A stretch of 64,000 nt of DNA from Variovorax paradoxus. GTDB taxonomy: Bacteria > Pseudomonadota > Gammaproteobacteria > Burkholderiales > Burkholderiaceae_C. The DNA lies in the NCBI RefSeq assembly GCF_029919115.1, contig NZ_CP123990.1, forward strand, positions 930,001-994,000, given 5' to 3'. The position numbers and the translations under genes are program-made. The notes below the pieces were generated by a model. It was given only the letters and a program-made list of their open reading frames with translations, was not told where the DNA came from and searched no databases. Positions 1-8,051 of the stretch are shown piece after piece (within the stretch, counting starts at the first letter, position 1; every line of letters begins with the position of its first letter).

Positions 1-388
1 ATGGCATCTGCGGCAGCGCCGGCTGGGCCAAGGGAATGGGAGGGGCTGGTGGCGCGGTGACCCGTGGAGGCGGCGGTGGCGGCGGAAGTTGAGGCGCTGC
101 TGGAACCGTTACCACTTCTTCCTTGGCTTGTTGTGGCTTGTCGGGGCGCAGCACGTTGCCGATCAGCCAAATGGCAGCCAACCCGAGCAGAAGCACGATG
201 CCCGCGAGGAAACCGAGTGCACGGCGATTCATGCGTTGCATTTCGCTGGACTTGAGTTCCGGCGCGTGCGCATCGAGGTTGGGTGCGGCGGGCGCACCCA
301 TGCCCTCGAATTGCTTCGAATAGGGATTGGCTGCTGAAGCAGACTGGCTGTTGCCGTACGAGGGATCTTGTTGATCGTGGTCAGGCAC
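1..388 (-). CDS. virB10: VirB10-like type IV secretion protein, N-terminal part (runs off window)
   Basis: Inner-membrane to outer-membrane spanning component of a type IV secretion channel. Only the first 129 codons lie in the window. A GTG start at 388 is preceded by GGAG seven bases upstream and follows virB9 after a 32-base gap. The visible protein has a short hydrophilic cytoplasmic N-terminus, one membrane helix near residues 53-71 (FLAGIVLLLGLAAIWLIG) and then a proline-rich stretch. That is the VirB10/TrbI layout before the TonB-like periplasmic part. Position after virB8 and virB9 supports the call; the diagnostic C-terminal domain is not visible. Confidence 0.8.
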   Translation of the reverse strand, partial: MPDHDQQDPSYGNSQSASAANPYSKQFEGMGAPAAPNLDAHAPELKSSEMQRMNRRALGFLAGIVLLLGLAAIWLIGNVLRPDKPQQAKEEVVTVPAAPQLPPPPPPPRVTAPPAPPIPLAQPALPQMP

Positions 389-420
389 GGCGTCTCCTGG
401 TCGGGAAGGAGGAAGTTGGT

Positions 421-1200
421 TCACTGGGCGGTGTTCCTGCGAAGACCCACGACGTTGTCGCCGTGGCGGATGACCAGGTAGGGATAGGTCCCGTGGACGA
501 TGAGGGTGCTGCCTTCGACGGTGGTGTTCACCAGCGAGTCTTCGTCGCGCTCCTTCTGGCGCATGTAGACGGTCGGAAAGTTGCCCGTCGGGAACTGCTT
601 GAGGTCGCTCAGCTTGATGTAGGTGAAGCGGCTGTCGTCGTAGACATTGACCGGAACCAACCACGCAGCGCCGGCGCTGCTGGTGGAAAAGTCGTACTCG
701 AAGTTGTAGCTTCGGTCCTTGAGCAGCGCCGTATTGAGCGCCGGCGCCTCGGCGACGGCCTTGGCTTCCTTGCCGAAGGTCATGTCGGCGGGATAGGTGA
801 ACTTGATCCGGTATTGAACGCCCGCGTTGCGCGCCTGTTCCAGGGTTCGCCAGTCGGTGGCCACGACCTTGAGTTCGAAGATGTACGAATTGGTCGCGGT
901 GCGGATCATCATGTTGGTGTCCACATCGACGTTCTTCGGCTTCAGGTAGAAGACGTTGTCGCGGCGGCTGAGGTCCCAGCCGCTGCTGAAGCCCGTGCTG
1001 TAGTCGAGGATCTTTTCTTCAGGACTCAGCTCGATCTGGGTGCTGATGCCCAGGCCGGCACGCACCGGGTAGATGCGTTCGGACTGGTACTCGTACATCT
1101 GGACGGTTTGCGCAAAGGCGCAGGGCATGGCGCCGGCGATGACTGCGCACGCTGCGGCCATCAGCGTCCGTCGGCGGTGGTTGGACTGTTGTGATTTCAT
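421..1200 (-). CDS. virB9: VirB9-like type IV secretion outer-membrane complex protein
   Basis: A 259-residue protein with an N-terminal signal sequence (basic RRR then a hydrophobic run ending near residue 30) and a beta-rich periplasmic body of the VirB9/TrbG/CagX family. In such systems VirB9 joins the VirB7 lipoprotein and the VirB10 C-terminus to form the outer-membrane core. The start ATG overlaps the virB8 stop by four bases (ATGA), so translation is probably coupled. Family assignment is by length, export signal and position; I see no single catalytic motif because the protein is structural. Confidence 0.85.
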   Translation of the reverse strand: MKSQQSNHRRRTLMAAACAVIAGAMPCAFAQTVQMYEYQSERIYPVRAGLGISTQIELSPEEKILDYSTGFSSGWDLSRRDNVFYLKPKNVDVDTNMMIRTATNSYIFELKVVATDWRTLEQARNAGVQYRIKFTYPADMTFGKEAKAVAEAPALNTALLKDRSYNFEYDFSTSSAGAAWLVPVNVYDDSRFTYIKLSDLKQFPTGNFPTVYMRQKERDEDSLVNTTVEGSTLIVHGTYPYLVIRHGDNVVGLRRNTAQ

Positions 1201-2168
1201 CGGCGGCGCGTTCCCTGATTGGCACTTGTCGGCGCGACGGCCGGGGCGGGCGCGGGAGCACCTGGGGCCCCGAAGCCGGGTGGAGGAGGAGTGGTTGGCA
1301 TAGCGGTTTGCGCAGGCGAAGCCACTGCTGGGGCACCGCCTGCCGCGCCGGCAAGGCCATCGGTGCCCGGCGGAAGCGCTACGCCGGGCATCGCGGGCAT
1401 GCTTTCGGCGGGCTTGGGATTACTAAGGACTTCTTCCGGCGGCGATGACGCGTAGTCGGTATCCACGCGATAGTCGGTAACCTGGAAGCCGAGCGGGTTT
1501 TCGATTCGCTGCTGCTCGTCCATCGTGAGGTTCGACTTGTAGGTGAACGCCATCGTCACGATCTTGCTGTCCAGGGGCGCCGAGGAACCGTTCTGCTTGT
1601 TGTAGACGCTGCGCTGGAAGCGCACCGTGGCGCCCTTGGGAACTTCGCCGCCTCCACCGCCGATCAGGGTGATGCTCAGGATGCGGACCCGGATGGCCTT
1701 GTCCTTGCCGTAAAGCGTGTACGGGTTGGCGGGATTTCCCGACGAATACAAGTTGGTGTAGCCGCCGGAGACGTTGCCCGACGACATGGTCAGCACCGTG
1801 GTCCAGTCGCGCAAATTGGTAATCGCGAGGTCGTAGGATTCGCGGGCCAGCACAAAGTGGGCAACGTTGCTGCGATTGATCGCTTCGCTCGTTGTGATGC
1901 GTTGCAATGCGACATCGTCCGTCAGGCGCGCGGCGGTACTGGTGCCTGTGTACGCATCGGCGATGACCAGGTACGGCACTTTCTCTTTCAGCGGCAGCAC
2001 GTAGAAGTAGCCGCCCAGCAGCACCAGCGACATGACCACGGCGGAGCCTGCAACCCACCAGGCGCGCCGCTCGCTGCGTCGCGTAATGTCCGCAACAGTG
2101 AGTTCGAAGTTGACCGATTGGCCGATGGCTTCGTCGACCTTCGAAGCCGGCGCCTTGTTCTTGAACAT
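1197..2168 (-). CDS. virB8: VirB8-like type IV secretion inner-membrane assembly factor
   Basis: A 323-residue bitopic protein: about 35 cytoplasmic residues, one membrane helix around residues 37-57, then a periplasmic VirB8/TrbF-like domain. VirB8 nucleates assembly of the secretion channel by contacting VirB9 and VirB10. The last about 85 residues are an unusual Pro/Ala/Gly-rich tail (PTTPPPPGFGAPGAP) ending in Arg residues, longer than in most VirB8 proteins. It overlaps virB9 by four bases and the upstream lipoprotein gene by one base, so the set is an operon read on the minus strand. Confidence 0.85.
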   Translation of the reverse strand: MFKNKAPASKVDEAIGQSVNFELTVADITRRSERRAWWVAGSAVVMSLVLLGGYFYVLPLKEKVPYLVIADAYTGTSTAARLTDDVALQRITTSEAINRSNVAHFVLARESYDLAITNLRDWTTVLTMSSGNVSGGYTNLYSSGNPANPYTLYGKDKAIRVRILSITLIGGGGGEVPKGATVRFQRSVYNKQNGSSAPLDSKIVTMAFTYKSNLTMDEQQRIENPLGFQVTDYRVDTDYASSPPEEVLSNPKPAESMPAMPGVALPPGTDGLAGAAGGAPAVASPAQTAMPTTPPPPGFGAPGAPAPAPAVAPTSANQGTRRR

Positions 2169-2638
2169 CAGCGCGGCCCGGGTGCGGCCGGCTCGGCGGC
2201 GCTCGCGGCTTGAACCAGGATTTGCTTGCCGTCCGCCGAAATGGACACCCCCTGCGGCGCGTAGATGGCGCTCAGCTCACCCGTTGCGGACTGGAGGTCG
2301 TTTGTGCGGACCTTGGCTACGGGTTGGTGAAGGGTGAAGTCGGAACCTATCTGATAGGACAGCTGCAGCCCGTTGTCCGACGCCCAGCGCTTCAGCATGG
2401 TCCTGAGCGTCGCGTCCATGGGCGAGGCGTAGAACGTGTAGGCGGGCGAGAGCGGGATCTCGGTGGCCGCACTCTGGAACCGGTTCACTGGCGTCCAGGA
2501 GCCACCATAGTCTTTAGCTGCAGGCGCGCCGCACCCGACGAGCGTGACGGCCAGAATGGACAAGGCCGTACCCGCCGAAAGGCGGCTTGTAGCGCGCACA
2601 CGAGCGCCCCACGCAATAGCTTGCGTTTGGTTAAACAC
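2168..2638 (-). CDS. TcpQ-like lipoprotein in the VirB7 position of the type IV secretion operon
   Basis: First gene of the visible virB-type operon, 156 residues, GTG start with AGGGAG upstream. The N-terminus carries a hydrophobic signal and a lipobox LVGC at about residues 33-36, so it should be an outer-membrane lipoprotein. The C-terminal half resembles TcpQ/PilL-N type domains (toxin-coregulated pilus biosynthesis Q), which interact with secretin or core complexes. Canonical VirB7 is only 40-60 residues; this longer lipoprotein probably fills that role. TcpQ assignment is from overall pattern and is less certain than the lipoprotein call. Confidence 0.6.
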   Translation of the reverse strand: MFNQTQAIAWGARVRATSRLSAGTALSILAVTLVGCGAPAAKDYGGSWTPVNRFQSAATEIPLSPAYTFYASPMDATLRTMLKRWASDNGLQLSYQIGSDFTLHQPVAKVRTNDLQSATGELSAIYAPQGVSISADGKQILVQAASAAEPAAPGPR

Positions 2639-2886
2639 TGCGACTCCCTGAAGTCTTTTTTATGTCCGTTCATCTTAGGGAGATGAGGAGGACGCGCCGG
2701 CGCAGCGCCGTGCAGGAGTGCACGAATCGGCGGCATTTAATGCCCCATATCGTTAACGCGGCGATACGTTGGCTTGTTCTGTAAACAGCTTGGGTTCTTC
2801 GCCTTCGCGGATGCGATCGGCGAGACTTCAGAGCGGTTGACGCGGGGGCAGTGATGGCCCACCGAGGCCAGGGGTGAGCCCGTTTC

Positions 2887-2905
2887 AATGATAATAGTTC
2901 TCATT
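2887..2905 (+). promoter_or_regulatory. Fur box upstream of feoA
   Basis: The 19-base element AATGATAATAGTTCTCATT differs at one position from the common betaproteobacterial Fur site AATGATAATAATTCTCATT. It lies 26 bases before the feoA start, where Fe2+-Fur would block transcription. The 293-base interval 2639-2931 also has to hold the divergent promoter of the secretion operon, but I could not pick a convincing one for it. Confidence 0.8.
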
Positions 2906-2931
2906 GCAGAGATGAACGAGTTCCAAACCGC

Positions 2932-3237
2932 ATGACCATTCCGCTTCCCATGGCCGCTGCGCCTGTGTCTATCCGCCTGGACGAATTACCCAGCCATCAG
3001 TGGGCGACGGTGCTGGACGTAGCGCGGTCGGCCGATGCCGAGGGGCAGGAGCTGGCGCTGCGCCTGACCGAAATCGGCTTCGTGCCGGGCGAAGCGGTGC
3101 GCATCGTCGCCATCGGCCGTCCGGGTCGCGAGCCGCTCGCCGTCCGGCTGGGCCACACCACCTTCGCATTGCGCCGCCACGAGGCCGCGCTGATCCATGT
3201 GGCACCGGGCATGCCGGAAGGCGCCTGCCATGGTTGA
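2932..3237 (+). CDS. feoA: FeoA ferrous iron transport accessory protein
   Basis: Small cytoplasmic SH3-like protein that assists FeoB-mediated Fe2+ uptake. It has 101 residues, of which about 75 form the FeoA domain, with the family hallmark LTEIGFVPGEAVRIV in the centre and a C-terminal LGHTTFALRRHEA segment. About 20 extra N-terminal residues precede the domain. It follows a Fur box and overlaps the feoB start by eight bases, so the two are co-transcribed and probably translationally coupled. Confidence 0.92.
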   Translation: MTIPLPMAAAPVSIRLDELPSHQWATVLDVARSADAEGQELALRLTEIGFVPGEAVRIVAIGRPGREPLAVRLGHTTFALRRHEAALIHVAPGMPEGACHG

Positions 3238-5236
3238 GGCGGTCATCCAGGGCCCGGGCCGTCTTGCGGCCACCGCGCAGCCGGGTCGCATCGCGCTGCT
3301 CGGGAACCCCAACTGCGGCAAGACGGCGCTCTTCAACCTGCTCACCGGCAGCCGCCAGAAGGTGGCCAACTACGCCGGCGTGACGGTCGAGCGCAAAGAG
3401 GGCACGCTTCGCACCGCATCGGGCCGCCGCGTGTTCGTGCTCGACCTGCCCGGTGCCTACAGCCTGAATGCGCTCAGTGCCGACGAGGCCGTGACGCGCG
3501 ACGTGGTTACCGGCAAGAGCAGCGAGCCGTTGCCCGACCTGCTGGTGTGCGTGACAGACGCCACCAACCTGCGGCTGAACCTGCGGCTCGTGCTCGAGGC
3601 CAAGCGCCTCGGCCTGCCGATGGTGGTGGCGCTCAACATGACCGACATGGCCAAGAAGCAGGGCATTGCCATCGATACGGCGGTGCTCTCGCGCGAACTG
3701 GGCGTGCCGGTCATCGAAACCGTTGGCGTGCATTCCGGCGGTGCGCAAGGCCTGCTCGAAGCGCTGGATGCGCCGGTGGCCGCAGCCGCGCCGCAGCCCT
3801 GGCAGGCGCCGGGGCTGGACGACGTGCTTGCCACACAGCGCGAAGTGCGCCGCATCCTCGGCATTGCGGTGCGCGAGCCCGTTGGAAGCCTGGCTACCAG
3901 CGACCGCATCGACCGCGTGGTGATGCACCCCGTGTGGGGCATGCTGGTGCTCGCGGTCACCATGTTCCTGATGTTCCAGGCCGTGTTCAGCTGGGCCAAT
4001 GTGCCAATGGACGCGATCAAGGCCGCGACCGAGGGCCTTGGCGGACTGCTGAAGACCCGCATGCCCGAAGGCATGTTGCAAAGCCTGCTGGTCGACGGCG
4101 TCATTGCCGGTGTGGGCGGTGTGATCGTGTTTTTGCCGCAGATCCTGATCCTGTTCCTGTTCATCCTGGCGCTGGAAGATTCGGGCTACCTGCCGCGTGC
4201 CGCATTCCTGCTCGACCGCGTAATGGGCACCGTGGGGCTCTCGGGCCGCTCTTTCATTCCGCTGCTTTCGAGCTTTGCCTGCGCCATTCCCGGCGTGATG
4301 GCAACGCGCACCATCAGCAACTGGCGCGACCGCATCACCACCATCATGATTGCGCCGCTCATGACCTGTTCGGCCCGCCTGCCGGTCTATGCGCTGCTGA
4401 TTGCGGCCTTCATTCCGGCACGCACCGTGGGCGGCGTGTTCAACCTTCAGGGCGTGGTGCTGTTCGCGCTGTATGTGTTCGGCATCGTCTCGGCCATGGC
4501 GGTGGCATGGGTGATGAAGCGCTTCCGCGACAACAAGCAGCAATCGCCGCTGATGATGGAGCTGCCAGCCTACCGCTGGCCCAGCCTGCGCAACCTCGCG
4601 CTGGGCCTCTACGAGCGGGCATGGATCTTCATCCAGCGCGTGGGCACGATCATCCTCACGCTCACCATTCTCTTGTGGTTCCTGTCGACGTTTCCTTCGC
4701 CGCCTGAAGGCGCCACGGGGCCCGCCATCCAGTACAGCCTGGCCGGCATGATCGGACGCGGCCTGGAGCACATCTTTGCGCCCATCGGTTTCAACTGGCA
4801 GATCTCCATTGCGCTGGTGCCGGGCATGGCAGCGCGCGAGGTGGCGGTGGGTGCCCTCGGCACCGTGTACGCGCTTGCGGCCAGCGGCGGGCATGGCAGC
4901 GCGCGAGGTGGCGGTGGGTGCCCTCGGCACCGTGTACGCGCTTGCGGCCAGCGGCGACGATGTGGCGGGCCAGCTCGAGCCGCTGATTGCTGGCAGCTGG
5001 TCGCTCGCGACGGCGCTGTCGTTGCTGGTCTGGTACGTGTTTGCGCCGCAGTGCATCTCGACCCTGGCGGCCGTGAAGCGCGAAACAGGGTCGTGGCGCT
5101 ATGTGTGGATCATGGCGGGCTATCTCTTCGCGCTTGCCTACGCAGCCTGCTTCATTACCTACCGCGTTGCAGTGGCGCTCGGAGCAGGTTAAAACCTGCA
5201 ATGAAAGGCTTCAAGAAGATATGGCACAGCAACTGA
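3230..5236 (+). CDS. feoB: FeoB ferrous iron transporter, frameshifted near the C-terminus by a 67-bp tandem duplication
   Basis: GTP-gated inner-membrane Fe2+ transporter. The G domain is intact: G1 GNPNCGKT, G2 in GVTVERKEG, G3 DLPGAYSL, G4 NMTD; the Gate and NFeoB membrane segments follow. The ATG at 3230, overlapping feoA, fits the family better than an ATG further upstream at 3197. At about residue 553 a 67-base tandem repeat shifts the frame. The frame as written then runs 115 aberrant Arg-rich residues to a stop at 5236. The true C-terminal frame (two membrane helices) is open up to 5192. Removing one repeat copy restores a 631-residue protein, normal for this clade. Either the allele is broken, it is phase-variable, or the repeat is a sequence or assembly error. 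Confidence 0.85.
   Translation: MVEAVIQGPGRLAATAQPGRIALLGNPNCGKTALFNLLTGSRQKVANYAGVTVERKEGTLRTASGRRVFVLDLPGAYSLNALSADEAVTRDVVTGKSSEPLPDLLVCVTDATNLRLNLRLVLEAKRLGLPMVVALNMTDMAKKQGIAIDTAVLSRELGVPVIETVGVHSGGAQGLLEALDAPVAAAAPQPWQAPGLDDVLATQREVRRILGIAVREPVGSLATSDRIDRVVMHPVWGMLVLAVTMFLMFQAVFSWANVPMDAIKAATEGLGGLLKTRMPEGMLQSLLVDGVIAGVGGVIVFLPQILILFLFILALEDSGYLPRAAFLLDRVMGTVGLSGRSFIPLLSSFACAIPGVMATRTISNWRDRITTIMIAPLMTCSARLPVYALLIAAFIPARTVGGVFNLQGVVLFALYVFGIVSAMAVAWVMKRFRDNKQQSPLMMELPAYRWPSLRNLALGLYERAWIFIQRVGTIILTLTILLWFLSTFPSPPEGATGPAIQYSLAGMIGRGLEHIFAPIGFNWQISIALVPGMAAREVAVGALGTVYALAASGGHGSARGGGGCPRHRVRACGQRRRCGGPARAADCWQLVARDGAVVAGLVRVCAAVHLDPGGREARNRVVALCVDHGGLSLRACLRSLLHYLPRCSGARSRLKPAMKGFKKIWHSN
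4821..4956 (+). repeat. 67-bp tandem duplication inside feoB
   Basis: Bases 4821-4889 are repeated exactly at 4888-4956, a period of 67. The unit encodes the FeoB segment beginning GMAAREVAVGALGT. Because 67 is not a multiple of three, the second copy shifts the feoB frame. No mobile element or flanking inverted repeat is visible. Confidence 0.95.
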
Positions 5237-5508
5237 TCGTCGGATTGATCGTCGCCGCTGCCGCGTTCTACGCGGTGTGGCGCTGGATGCCTGCGGGCTG
5301 GAGGCGCAGCGCCGCGCAGAAGGTCGCGGCCGGCACCCACCGCGCGGGCCTTGTCGACCAGCAACGTGCCGAGCAACTGGCGGCGTCGCTCGCCAAGACT
5401 TCAGGCTGCGGCTCCTGCGACAGCTGCGGCAGTTGCGGCCCCAAGGCCACCGACAAGAAACACGCCGAAGAAGCCGGCCGCGACCCGCTGTCCACGCACA
5501 GCCGCTGA
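5221..5508 (+). CDS. Small Cys-rich membrane protein of the feo operon (DUF6587-like)
   Basis: A 95-residue protein starting at 5221 after AAGAAG. One N-terminal membrane helix (LIVGLIVAAAAFYAVW) is followed by a basic region and a cysteine cluster near residues 61-71 (CGSCDSCGSCG). Small Cys-rich single-pass proteins commonly follow feoB; their role may be iron handling or redox, but it is not established. In a feoB without the duplication, the feoB stop at 5192 would leave a clean 28-base gap. In this sequence the frameshifted feoB frame overlaps this gene's start. Confidence 0.7.
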   Translation: MAQQLIVGLIVAAAAFYAVWRWMPAGWRRSAAQKVAAGTHRAGLVDQQRAEQLAASLAKTSGCGSCDSCGSCGPKATDKKHAEEAGRDPLSTHSR

Positions 5509-5513
5509 GGCCG

Positions 5514-6698
5514 ATGCCTGCACACATCCTCGTCGCCGGCGGCGGCATCGGGGGGCTTGCTACTGCGCTGGCGCTGTTTCGAGCCGGCCATCGCGTCGAT
5601 GTCTTCGAACAGGCTGCTGCGTTTACCGAAATCGGCGCCGGCGTCCAGATCGGTCCCAACGTCACGCGGCGTCTACAGCAACTGGGCGTGGGCAAGAGCG
5701 TCGATGCCGTCGCCGCGCGCCCCGAAGCGCTGGTGGTGCAGAGCGCCGGCAGCGGCACCGAGCTGGCCCGCCTGCCGCTGGGCGATGCCATGCACCGGCG
5801 CTATGGCGCCCCCTACCTCTGCGTACACCGGGCCGACCTGCATTCGTTGCTGCTCGAAGCCGTGCGGTCACAAGGCTCGGGCACCCTGGTGACCGATGCC
5901 CGCATTGCCCAGATCGAAATGAGCGATGACCTCGTCTGCATCTCGAGCAGCGGTGCGCGCGCCTGGGAAGGGGAGGCGCTGGTCGGCGCCGACGGCCTCT
6001 GGAGCGTGGCGCGCCGGCGGCTCGAATCGGCGTCGGCGGCCGAGCCGCCCCGCGTCACAGGCCACACGGCTTGGCGCGGACTGGTCGCGCAAGCTGAACT
6101 GCCGCAGGCGCTGCGCCGCCGCCGCATCGATGTATGGCTCGGGCCCCGCCTGCACGTGGTGGCTTACCCGGTACGCGGCGGCGATTGGCTCAACGTGGTG
6201 GTGATTGCCGAATCCGCCCCGGCCGGCGATGCACGCGACTGGGACCAGGCCAGCAGTCTTGGCGCACTGCAGCAGGCCACGGGCCGCAGCGGCCGCGCCC
6301 TGCAAGCCCTGCTCGAAGCCATGCCCGGCTGGCGTGCGTGGACGCTCTGCGACCGCGCGCCGTTGTCCGGCGCGGCGGACATGGCCCACGAGCGCATTGC
6401 GTTGGTCGGCGATGCCGCGCATCCGATGGTGCCTTACCTCGCGCAGGGCGCCGGCATGGCCATCGAAGACGCTGTGGCCCTGGCTGAAGCGCTTGGCAAC
6501 GGTGGGGCGGCCGAAGTGCCGGCGGCCTTTGCGCGTTATGCCGAGGCGCGCTGGCAGCGCAATGCGATGGTGCAGGCAAGGGCGCGGCGCAACGGACAGG
6601 TCTTTCATGCCACCGGCCCCATGCGCCTGGGCCGCGACCTTGCCCTGCGCACGCTGGGCGCGCGGCTGCTGGACCAGCCCTGGCTGTACGGGGGCTGA
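5514..6698 (+). CDS. FAD-dependent monooxygenase (salicylate / 3-hydroxybenzoate hydroxylase-like)
   Basis: A 394-residue class A flavoprotein aromatic hydroxylase. The N-terminal FAD-binding fingerprint is AGGGIGGLATALALFRAG; the middle has GADGLWS (the DG motif region) and the second FAD motif is GDAAHPMVPYLAQGAGMAIE near residues 300-320. Such enzymes use NAD(P)H and O2 to hydroxylate aromatic acids. The ring position and substrate cannot be read from sequence; 3-hydroxybenzoate 6-hydroxylase and salicylate 1-hydroxylase are closest in appearance. The start at 5514 lies six bases after the upstream stop, so it may be expressed from the feo transcript, though no functional link is evident. 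Confidence 0.8.
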   Translation: MPAHILVAGGGIGGLATALALFRAGHRVDVFEQAAAFTEIGAGVQIGPNVTRRLQQLGVGKSVDAVAARPEALVVQSAGSGTELARLPLGDAMHRRYGAPYLCVHRADLHSLLLEAVRSQGSGTLVTDARIAQIEMSDDLVCISSSGARAWEGEALVGADGLWSVARRRLESASAAEPPRVTGHTAWRGLVAQAELPQALRRRRIDVWLGPRLHVVAYPVRGGDWLNVVVIAESAPAGDARDWDQASSLGALQQATGRSGRALQALLEAMPGWRAWTLCDRAPLSGAADMAHERIALVGDAAHPMVPYLAQGAGMAIEDAVALAEALGNGGAAEVPAAFARYAEARWQRNAMVQARARRNGQVFHATGPMRLGRDLALRTLGARLLDQPWLYGG

Positions 6699-6719
6699 AA
6701 AGCCGCTGCGCCCCGGTTC

Positions 6720-7970
6720 TCAGAGCCTGAATGTCTGCAGGTGCTCGATCCGTTCGGCGAGCCCCTCGGGGCCGAGGTAGTGGCCATGGGAACCGTCGCG
6801 CACCTCCAGCAACGTGGCCTCGAGTTCGGCCAGCATCGCATCGCGCTCGGCGGCGAAAGCGGGCGACACGTCGATGCCGGCCTGCGTGCATGCATCGGCG
6901 ATCAGGTGGGCGCTTGCGGGCGCGCCGCAGGCCGCGCACTTGACGATGGCAGCCACGTTCGGCTCGGCCCCGTTCGCGAGCAGCGCATGCGTGAGTTCGG
7001 GTGAAATCTGGCCGTCGATGTTGCGCAAGGCGTCGCGCGCCACCGGAGCGCCCGCACGGACCAGCGCCATGGCTGCGGCAAAGGCACCGTTGCCTATTGC
7101 GACGTCCGTGGCCAGCGCACTTCCCTGCTGCGGTCCGTCGAAGCTCACGCCTGCGGCGGCGAGCTCGGCCACCAGCTCTGCATCGTCGCTGGCAATGGCG
7201 TGGTGCAGCGCCGCGCGCGCAGTGGCCGGCAGCCGGCGCAGCGTTCCGTTGGCCAGCGGCGTGCGCCAGTCGATCACGGCGCGGCAATAGAAGCTCACCA
7301 GCTTGTCCATCAGGTCGAGGTCCAGGCCATGGTCCTGGTGCCGGTCGTCAAGGTACTGGAGCAGGGCCTGGCCGGAAAAGTAATCGCCGGTGGGTGCCAG
7401 CGGGTCTTCGTCGAGATGCAGTGCCCCAAGGGCGCTGTACAGGTCGGGTGCGATGGTGCTCACGCCGTCTTCATGCAGCGCATGCGTCCAGGCCGGCGGC
7501 AATCCGTGCTTCCATGCGGTGATGTGGCCGTGCTCAGGGCCGGGCTCGACCACCGCATAAACCCGGTCCAGATACTCGAAGCCCCCGAATGGCAGGTGCG
7601 TGAGCTTGCCGCTCCAGTCGCGGCCATCTTCTTCGGCAGCTTCTTCGGCAAGTTCCTGCTCATGCGCGATCCAGCCCTGCAGGTCGCGATAACCGTCACT
7701 GCCGTTCCAGAACAGCTCCGACCAACTGACGGATTCGATGTTGCCGTTCATCGGCAGCGACAGGTCGTAGTCGAGCCGGCCGCCCGCCGTTTGCCGCCAC
7801 AGTTCGAGCAGCGGCTCGGGAATGGGGCCCGCGCACAGCGCCTGGATGGCGGCGATCTGCTGCGCGGGCATTGGGGGCTGCGCGTCGAAGATCACGCGGT
7901 CCGCGAACAGGACCACGCCATGTTCGCGCAGGTTGGCAAGCTCTTCGAGCGAGAACTGGACATCTTTCAT
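6720..7970 (-). CDS. SMI1/KNR4-like domain protein with ankyrin-like C-terminus
   Basis: A 416-residue soluble protein. Start chosen at 7970 because GGAGG lies eight bases upstream and MKDVQFSLEELANL is a natural N-terminus; the frame extends 20 residues further up without support. Residues about 40-200 resemble SMI1/KNR4 (SUKH) domains (for example IPEPLLELWRQTAGG). Residues about 235-390 look like degenerate ankyrin repeats (ARAALHHAIASDDAELV, LTHALLANGAEPN). SUKH proteins often act as immunity or scaffold proteins, but no toxin gene is adjacent. The exact function is unknown. Confidence 0.55.
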   Translation of the reverse strand: MKDVQFSLEELANLREHGVVLFADRVIFDAQPPMPAQQIAAIQALCAGPIPEPLLELWRQTAGGRLDYDLSLPMNGNIESVSWSELFWNGSDGYRDLQGWIAHEQELAEEAAEEDGRDWSGKLTHLPFGGFEYLDRVYAVVEPGPEHGHITAWKHGLPPAWTHALHEDGVSTIAPDLYSALGALHLDEDPLAPTGDYFSGQALLQYLDDRHQDHGLDLDLMDKLVSFYCRAVIDWRTPLANGTLRRLPATARAALHHAIASDDAELVAELAAAGVSFDGPQQGSALATDVAIGNGAFAAAMALVRAGAPVARDALRNIDGQISPELTHALLANGAEPNVAAIVKCAACGAPASAHLIADACTQAGIDVSPAFAAERDAMLAELEATLLEVRDGSHGHYLGPEGLAERIEHLQTFRL

Positions 7971-8051
7971 TGGCAGCGCCTCCGTTGATGCCAATGTAGC
8001 GCTTTGTGCAAATGGAGCAAGCACTTGCAAGGTGGCCGCGTGCGGCCTGCA

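Noticed and set aside
3197..3229. Earlier feoB start giving 11 extra residues
   Set aside because: It lies well inside feoA and adds a non-conserved stretch; the start at 3230 gives the normal short lead before the G domain.
2969..5056. Very long open frame on the minus strand opposite feoB
   Set aside because: Its translation is His/Arg/Gly-rich low-complexity sequence with no motif, and it mirrors the coding frame of feoB; typical antisense shadow in GC-rich DNA.
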